A stretch of DNA of 54,181 nt, taken from positions 1-54,181 of the forward strand of contig JAFQGP010000018.1 in NCBI GenBank assembly GCA_017415485.1, read 5' to 3'. The notes beneath the pieces were generated by a model, which saw nothing but the letters and a program-made list of their open reading frames with translations, had not been told where the DNA came from and made no database searches. This document shows, piece after piece, positions 50,697-54,181 of the stretch. Position 1 is the first letter of the stretch. The number at the start of each line of letters is the position of its first letter. Source of the stretch: Clostridia bacterium (GTDB lineage Bacteria; Bacillota; Clostridia; Oscillospirales; CAG-272). The position numbers and the translations under genes were made by a program.

Positions 50697-50725
50697 ATTA
50701 TATCACTCTTCAGCCGAAAAGTCAA
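50697..50725 (-). promoter_or_regulatory. Promoter of the toxin mRNA
   Basis: TTGACT (50720-50725) and TATAAT (50697-50702) on the minus strand, spacer 17 bp, about 108 bp before the toxin start codon. Confidence 0.82.
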
Positions 50726-50772
50726 GATTGAAACCCCAACAGCATCGAAGTTTGTTCAACCATACGAAAAAT

Positions 50773-50803
50773 AAAATCCCCCATTGACAAACGGGGATTT
50801 TTA
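50773..50803. terminator. Hairpin spanning the transketolase -35 box
   Basis: AAAATCCCC and GGGGATTTTT pair across a loop that contains the TTGACA of the transketolase promoter. It could act as a terminator for minus- or plus-strand read-through. Confidence 0.6.
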
Positions 50804-50812
50804 TTATATAAT
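50784..50812 (+). promoter_or_regulatory. Promoter of the transketolase genes
   Basis: TTGACA (50784-50789) and TATAAT (50807-50812), spacer 17 bp. Confidence 0.85.
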
Positions 50813-50848
50813 ATAATTGTATAAAAATTTACTCTAACGGAGGAAAAA

Positions 50849-51676
50849 ATGGATAACGCAAAGCTTCAGATGCTCAAAGAAACCGCCAAGAACATTCGTC
50901 TCGGCATTCTTGAGGGCGTACACGCAGCAGCATCGGGCCATCCCGGAGGATCGCTCTCGATCGCTGACATCATGACCTATCTCTATTTCTCGGAGATGAA
51001 CGTCAACCCCGCAGATCCCAAGAACCCCGACCGCGACAGACTCGTTCTTTCGAAGGGTCACACCGCTCCCGCACTTTACGCAGCTCTCGCAGAGAAGGGC
51101 TTCTTCTCCAAGGATGAGCTTAAGAACCTCCGCCAGGTCGGTTCCTTCCTTCAGGGTCACCCCGATATGAAGGGCACTCCCGGCGTTGATATGACCACGG
51201 GTTCTCTCGGCCTCGGCGTTTCCGCAGCTTGCGGAATGGCTCTCGCGGCTAAGATCGACGGCAAGGACTACCGTACATATGCCATCCTCGGCGATGGCGA
51301 ATCCCAGGAGGGTCAGGTCTGGGAGGCAGCTATGTTTGCCGCTCACTATAAGCTTGACAACCTCTGCTTCATCCTCGATCTCAACGGTCTTCAGATCGAC
51401 GGCAAGATCACCGAGGTCATGAACCCCACACCCCACGACAAGAAGTTCGAAGGCTTCGGCTTCAACGTAATTCTTGCAAACGCTCACGACTTCGAGTCGA
51501 TCGAGGCAGCTTTCGCCGCTGCTCGCGCTTGCAAGGGCAAGCCCTCCGTCATCATTGCAAATTCCGTCAAGGGCAAGGGCGTTTCTTTCATGGAAGATCA
51601 GGTAGGCTGGCACGGCTCCGCTCCCAACGACGAGCAGTATGAGCAGGCAGTTGCCGAGATCAAGGCAAGTCTTTGA
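50849..51676 (+). CDS. Transketolase, N-terminal subunit
   Basis: A 275-residue subunit carrying the thiamine diphosphate-binding half of transketolase: HPGGSLSIADIMTYLYF, LSKGHTAPALYAAL, and the TPP/metal motif GDGESQEGQVWEAA..LDNLCFILDLN. The enzyme moves two-carbon units in the non-oxidative pentose phosphate pathway. The split into two genes is normal in many Clostridia and archaea, not a frameshift. AACGGAGG precedes the ATG. The partner subunit follows after 16 nt. Confidence 0.95.
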   Translation: MDNAKLQMLKETAKNIRLGILEGVHAAASGHPGGSLSIADIMTYLYFSEMNVNPADPKNPDRDRLVLSKGHTAPALYAALAEKGFFSKDELKNLRQVGSFLQGHPDMKGTPGVDMTTGSLGLGVSAACGMALAAKIDGKDYRTYAILGDGESQEGQVWEAAMFAAHYKLDNLCFILDLNGLQIDGKITEVMNPTPHDKKFEGFGFNVILANAHDFESIEAAFAAARACKGKPSVIIANSVKGKGVSFMEDQVGWHGSAPNDEQYEQAVAEIKASL

Positions 51677-51692
51677 TTAGGAGGTAGTAAAA

Positions 51693-52634
51693 ATGGCACA
51701 GAAAATAGCAACAAGAGAATCCTACGGTAACGCGCTTGCGGCTCTCGGCGAGAAGTACGATTTCGTCGTTCTCGACGCTGACCTCGCGGCTGCTACAAAG
51801 ACCGGTATTTTCAAGAAGAAGTTCCCCGAAAGATTTTTCGACTGCGGTATCGCAGAGGGTAATATGATGACCGTTGCGGCAGGTATCGCGACCACCGGCA
51901 AGCCCGTTTTCGCATCTACCTTCGCAATGTTTGCGGCAGGACGTGCTTTCGAGCAGGTTCGTAACTCCATCGCATATCCCCACCTCAACGTAAAGATCGG
52001 CGCAACTCACGCAGGTATTACCGTTGGTGAGGACGGCGCGACCCACCAGTGCCTTGAGGACCTCGGCGTTATGAGAACCATTCCCGGAATGGTAGTTCTC
52101 AACCCCGCCGATGACGTAGAAGCTCGCGCTTGCGTTGAGTGGGCACTTAACTACGTTGGTCCCGTTTACATCCGCTTCGGCAGACTTGCTGTTCCGGTAG
52201 TATTCGACGAGGCTGATTATAAGTTCGAGTTCGGCAAGAACCTCACCGTCCGCGAGGGTACAGACGTTACCATTATGGCAACCGGCACTATGCTCTATAT
52301 GGCTATCGAGGCTGCAGAGAAGCTCGCAGAGGAAGGCATTTCCGCTCGCGTAACCAACGTTCACACCATCAAGCCCATTGATAAGGAAGACGTCATCGAG
52401 GCGGCAAAGACCACCGGATGCATCGTCACCGCAGAGGAGCACAACATCTTTGGCGGTCTCGGCTCTGCTGTAGCAGAGGTCGTTTGCGAGAACTGCCCCG
52501 TTCCTGTTCTCCGCGTAGGCGTTGAGGATAAGTTCGGTAAGTCCGGCAAGGTCCCCGCACTTCTCGAGGCTTACGGTCTCACCACCGAGAACATCGTTGC
52601 AAAAGCTAAAGCAGCTATCGCAGCGAAGAAATAA
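51693..52634 (+). CDS. Transketolase, C-terminal subunit
   Basis: A 313-residue subunit with the pyrimidine-binding and C-terminal domains: YDFVVLDADLAAATKT, FDCGIAEGNMMTVAAG (with the catalytic Glu), GATHQCLEDLGVMR, and VTAEEHNIFGGLGSAVAE. It works with the preceding gene to form one transketolase. TTAGGAGG precedes the ATG. The codon use is biased to frequent codons in both subunits, as expected for highly expressed central metabolism. A strong terminator follows. Confidence 0.95.
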   Translation: MAQKIATRESYGNALAALGEKYDFVVLDADLAAATKTGIFKKKFPERFFDCGIAEGNMMTVAAGIATTGKPVFASTFAMFAAGRAFEQVRNSIAYPHLNVKIGATHAGITVGEDGATHQCLEDLGVMRTIPGMVVLNPADDVEARACVEWALNYVGPVYIRFGRLAVPVVFDEADYKFEFGKNLTVREGTDVTIMATGTMLYMAIEAAEKLAEEGISARVTNVHTIKPIDKEDVIEAAKTTGCIVTAEEHNIFGGLGSAVAEVVCENCPVPVLRVGVEDKFGKSGKVPALLEAYGLTTENIVAKAKAAIAAKK

Positions 52635-52637
52635 TGT

Positions 52638-52667
52638 AAAAACGGCAAGCCTCGGCTTGCCGTTTTT
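52638..52667 (+). terminator. Terminator of the transketolase operon
   Basis: AAAAACGGCAAGC and GCTTGCCGTTTTT form a strong stem immediately after the stop codon. Confidence 0.92.
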
Positions 52668-52669
52668 AA

Positions 52670-52698
52670 GTGGACAGTGGTTAGTGGACAGTGGACAG
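52670..52698. repeat. Short GTGGACAGT tandem repeat
   Basis: Three imperfect tandem copies of GTGGACAGT, in the order GTGGACAGTGGTTA, GTGGACAGTGGACAG. Role unknown. Confidence 0.6.
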
Positions 52699-52745
52699 AA
52701 AGATGCGGACACGATTTTCCTCCAATAAAAGACAACTGTAGCCTG

Positions 52746-52898
52746 AAGTTTTTGAAGATCCTAAAGGAACTTTTTTCAAAAAGTTTCTTTAGTCGCCCTC
52801 CGCAGAGGGCGAAACTCCCTTGCGCTTCGAACCGACTGCGCCCCGCAGGCGGTTCGGAAGGAGTAAAATCGCCCCTCGCGGGCGATTTTTGCTCCTTC
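52746..52898 (+). repeat. Structured repeat R1, copy 2
   Basis: The ordered hairpins are CTAAAGGAAC/AGTTTCTTTAG (52761-52792), TCGCCCTC-CGCA-GAGGGCGA (52793-52812), CGAACCG/CGGTTCG (52828-52856), and GAAGGAG/CTCCTTC (52857-52898) enclosing AAAATCGCCC/GGGCGATTTT. The single-stranded link CTCCCTTGCGCTTCG and the CGCA loop match the other copies, while stem bases differ in pairs. It is 3' of the transketolase operon in the same orientation. The remaining 52899-52968 holds only a possible -10 (TATAAT, 52944-52949) and the ZIP ribosome site. Confidence 0.85.
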
Positions 52899-52968
52899 AC
52901 CCTTTTATTTATAAAACCATACACACCCCATATCGACAAAAAATATAATGGATATTAGGAGGTGTAAA

Positions 52969-53772
52969 ATGAATTACGTAGTATTAATGGCACTGCTTGC
53001 AACGCTCGGGACGTGGTTTGTGACGGCGCTCGGCGCGGCTACTGTGGTGCTTTTCAGATCCCCGAATCCAAAGGTTATGAATTTGATGCTCGGATTTGCA
53101 TCCGGCGTTATGATAGCCGCGAGCTTTTGGTCGCTTTTGCAGCCCGCAATAGAACGCGCGGAGGAAAGCTTGGCGATTCCCGCGTATTTTGTCGTGACGG
53201 TCGGCTTTTTGTTCGGCGCGCTGTTTATGTGGGGGAGCGATAAAGTAGTTTCGCTGACACAGAAAACTGTGGATAGCTCACAGGGAAACCCGAATAAACG
53301 CTTCCGCAGAATAATGATGCTGATCTTGTCGATCACACTTCATAATATACCCGAAGGCCTCGCTGTCGGAGTGGCGTTCGGAGTCCTCAAAAACGGAATG
53401 TGGAGCACCGAAAGCCTTATGGGCGCGATCACCATAGCCATCGGCATCGGATTGCAGAATTTCCCCGAGGGTGCGGCAGTATCTCTGCCGCTGAGAAGGG
53501 AAGGATTCTCGGCGAAGAAGAGCTTCCTTTACGGTCAGGCATCGGGAATGGTGGAGCCGATCGCGGGCGTTCTCGGCGCACTTTTGGTGGTCTACGTGGA
53601 AACGATCCTGCCATACGCCCTCGCATTTGCCGCAGGAGCGATGATATTGGTCGCTGTGCACGAGCTCATCCCCGAATGTCAGAAAAATCAGGAAACACAA
53701 CCATATTTCGCAACAATGGGCATCGTCCTCGGTTTTGCTACAATGATGCTGCTTGATGTTATGTTGGGATGA
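52969..53772 (+). CDS. ZIP-family metal transporter
   Basis: A 267-residue membrane protein with eight helices. The metal-binding helices carry HNIPEGLAVGVAFG and GLQNFPEGAAVSLPL, where GLQNFPEG has Asn/Gln at the place of the first His, as in GufA/ZupT relatives. A later VHELIPECQ adds His and Glu. It imports zinc or another divalent metal. TTAGGAGG precedes the ATG at 52969. It is flanked on both sides by R1 repeats. Confidence 0.92.
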   Translation: MNYVVLMALLATLGTWFVTALGAATVVLFRSPNPKVMNLMLGFASGVMIAASFWSLLQPAIERAEESLAIPAYFVVTVGFLFGALFMWGSDKVVSLTQKTVDSSQGNPNKRFRRIMMLILSITLHNIPEGLAVGVAFGVLKNGMWSTESLMGAITIAIGIGLQNFPEGAAVSLPLRREGFSAKKSFLYGQASGMVEPIAGVLGALLVVYVETILPYALAFAAGAMILVAVHELIPECQKNQETQPYFATMGIVLGFATMMLLDVMLG

Positions 53773-53777
53773 AAAAG

Positions 53778-53943
53778 CGGAAAGTTTTGATCGAACTTTT
53801 TCAAAAGTTCGCGGTTTCTTAAGGCAGAGCCTTAAGTCGACCTCCGCAGAGGTCGAAACACCCCTTGTGCTTCGGAATGGCGGCGCCCCGCCGACATTCC
53901 GGAAGGAGTAAAACCTACCCTTGCGGTAGGTTTTCGCTCCTTC
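53778..53943 (+). repeat. Structured repeat R1, copy 3
   Basis: The hairpins, in the same order as copy 2, are an AAGTTTTGATCGAACTTTTTC region, CTTAAGGC-AGA-GCCTTAAG (53818-53836), TCGACCTC-CGCA-GAGGTCGA (53837-53856), a GGAATG/CATTCC stem (53874-53900), and GAAGGAG/CTCCTTC (53902-53943) around AAAACCTACC/GGTAGGTTTT. It is 3' of the ZIP gene. The first two stems match copy 1 closely and the later stems are different but paired. Confidence 0.87.
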
Positions 53944-53948
53944 ATTTT

Positions 53949-54088
53949 GCGCGCCGATGGCGCGCACGATATGCCTTCGGCACGAGATACCGTTTGCCAA
54001 CAGCAAACGATACGATATAGCGCTGCGCGATGTGCTCTGTTCCGCTTTGCGGAACGAAAAGGAAAAAATCCGCCGCGGCGGATTTTTA
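53949..54088 (+). repeat. Hairpin array HA3, ACGATAT-linked
   Basis: GCGCGCC-GAT-GGCGCGC, GCC-TTC-GGC, CGTTTGC..GCAAACG, AGCGC-T-GCGC and GTTCCGC-TTT-GCGGAAC are separated by ACGATAT or close variants. The array ends with AAAATCCGCCGCGGCGGATTTTT. Linker and final hairpin are like those of HA2. It starts 6 bp after R1 copy 3. The rest of the window (54089-54111) shows nothing further. Confidence 0.78.
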
Positions 54089-54111
54089 TTATAGCTTGGC
54101 GACTATCGAAA

Positions 54112-54181
54112 TCAGTTCTTTCTGTCGATATTGAAATCCATCTCCTTTTCAAAACAAAAAGTGCGCCTACCGAAGCAGACG
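54112..54181 (-). CDS. Possible C-terminal end of a gene entering from the right
   Basis: On the minus strand an open frame enters from the window edge and ends in TGA at 54112-54114, giving VCFGRRTFCFEKEMDFNIDRKN. It is too short for a family call. The hairpin array lies just beyond, as it does after other genes here, which mildly supports a real gene end. Confidence 0.3.
   Translation of the reverse strand, partial: VCFGRRTFCFEKEMDFNIDRKN

Noticed and set aside
50849..52634. Broken transketolase gene
   Set aside because: The two parts have their own ribosome sites and correspond to the natural N- and C-terminal subunits seen in many Clostridia and archaea.
52670..52698. GTGGACAGT tandem repeat as a binding array
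   Set aside because: Only about three imperfect units, no regulator next to it, and simple replication slippage is enough to explain it.

Overview
The window reads as a chromosomal segment of an endospore-forming, Gram-positive Clostridia bacterium, probably an uncultured gut or rumen member near Oscillospirales (the order is inference). The signs are a spoIVB sporulation protease, a T-box leader, strong AGGAGG-type ribosome binding sites, split transketolase, many sigma-A promoters with 17-bp spacers, lipoprotein signals, a BspA-like protein and no outer-membrane functions. No rRNA, tRNA, CRISPR array, prophage or transposase gene was seen.

Layout. 1-2.1 kb: two membrane proteins and an orphan MoxR ATPase on the minus strand, separated by structured repeats. 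2.2-4.8 kb: a ferritin-like protein and a BspA-type leucine-rich-repeat protein (+). 4.8-9 kb: a MarR-controlled heterodimeric ABC exporter (-). 9-13.6 kb: a HAD phosphatase, an unknown protein, and an ECF sigma factor overlapping a large transmembrane protein (-). 13.9-16.2 kb: ACT-domain protein and phenylacetate-CoA ligase under a T-box whose specifier reads as Phe (-). 16.2-22.5 kb: a divergent glycan-related locus (DUF4838 lipoprotein and small kinase on -, aldolase, sialidase-like propeller, PHP phosphoesterase and DUF2961/GH172-like protein on +). 22.8-25 kb: XRE regulator and SpoIVB. 25.2-30.4 kb: a second MarR-ABC-ABC operon ending in a nuclease-like gene. 30.6-39.8 kb: a lipoprotein paralogous to the ECF partner, two SDRs, membrane proteins, a surface phosphoesterase, TauE/SafE and MBL proteins. 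40-42.7 kb: PepF and CysK. 42.7-46 kb: SGNH hydrolase, acyl-CoA ligase and TetR. 46-49.4 kb: InlB-repeat protein with a truncated tandem copy, then PadR plus two membrane proteins. 49.4-54 kb: aminotransferase, a type I toxin-antitoxin locus, split transketolase and a ZIP transporter.

The most unusual content is in the gaps between genes: (1) three copies of a ~155-170 bp multi-hairpin element whose stems co-vary (841-1011, 52746-52898, 53778-53943); (2) three arrays of short unrelated hairpins joined by a constant linker (1033-1131, 2734-2883, 53949-54088); (3) a ~200 bp MITE-like family with AGCCRATTGTA terminal repeats, present in 5' leaders of an ECF sigma gene and a marR gene, at the 3' end of a nuclease-like gene, and as a 67 bp remnant; (4) a 30-residue membrane toxin with a convergent antisense RNA; and (5) an ECF sigma factor linked to a transmembrane protein that carries an unnamed ~70-residue duplicated YYG domain, also found duplicated in a separate lipoprotein.

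All calls were made by eye. Family names come from recognition of motifs, not from searches. Promoter calls are hexamer matches with 16-17 bp spacing.
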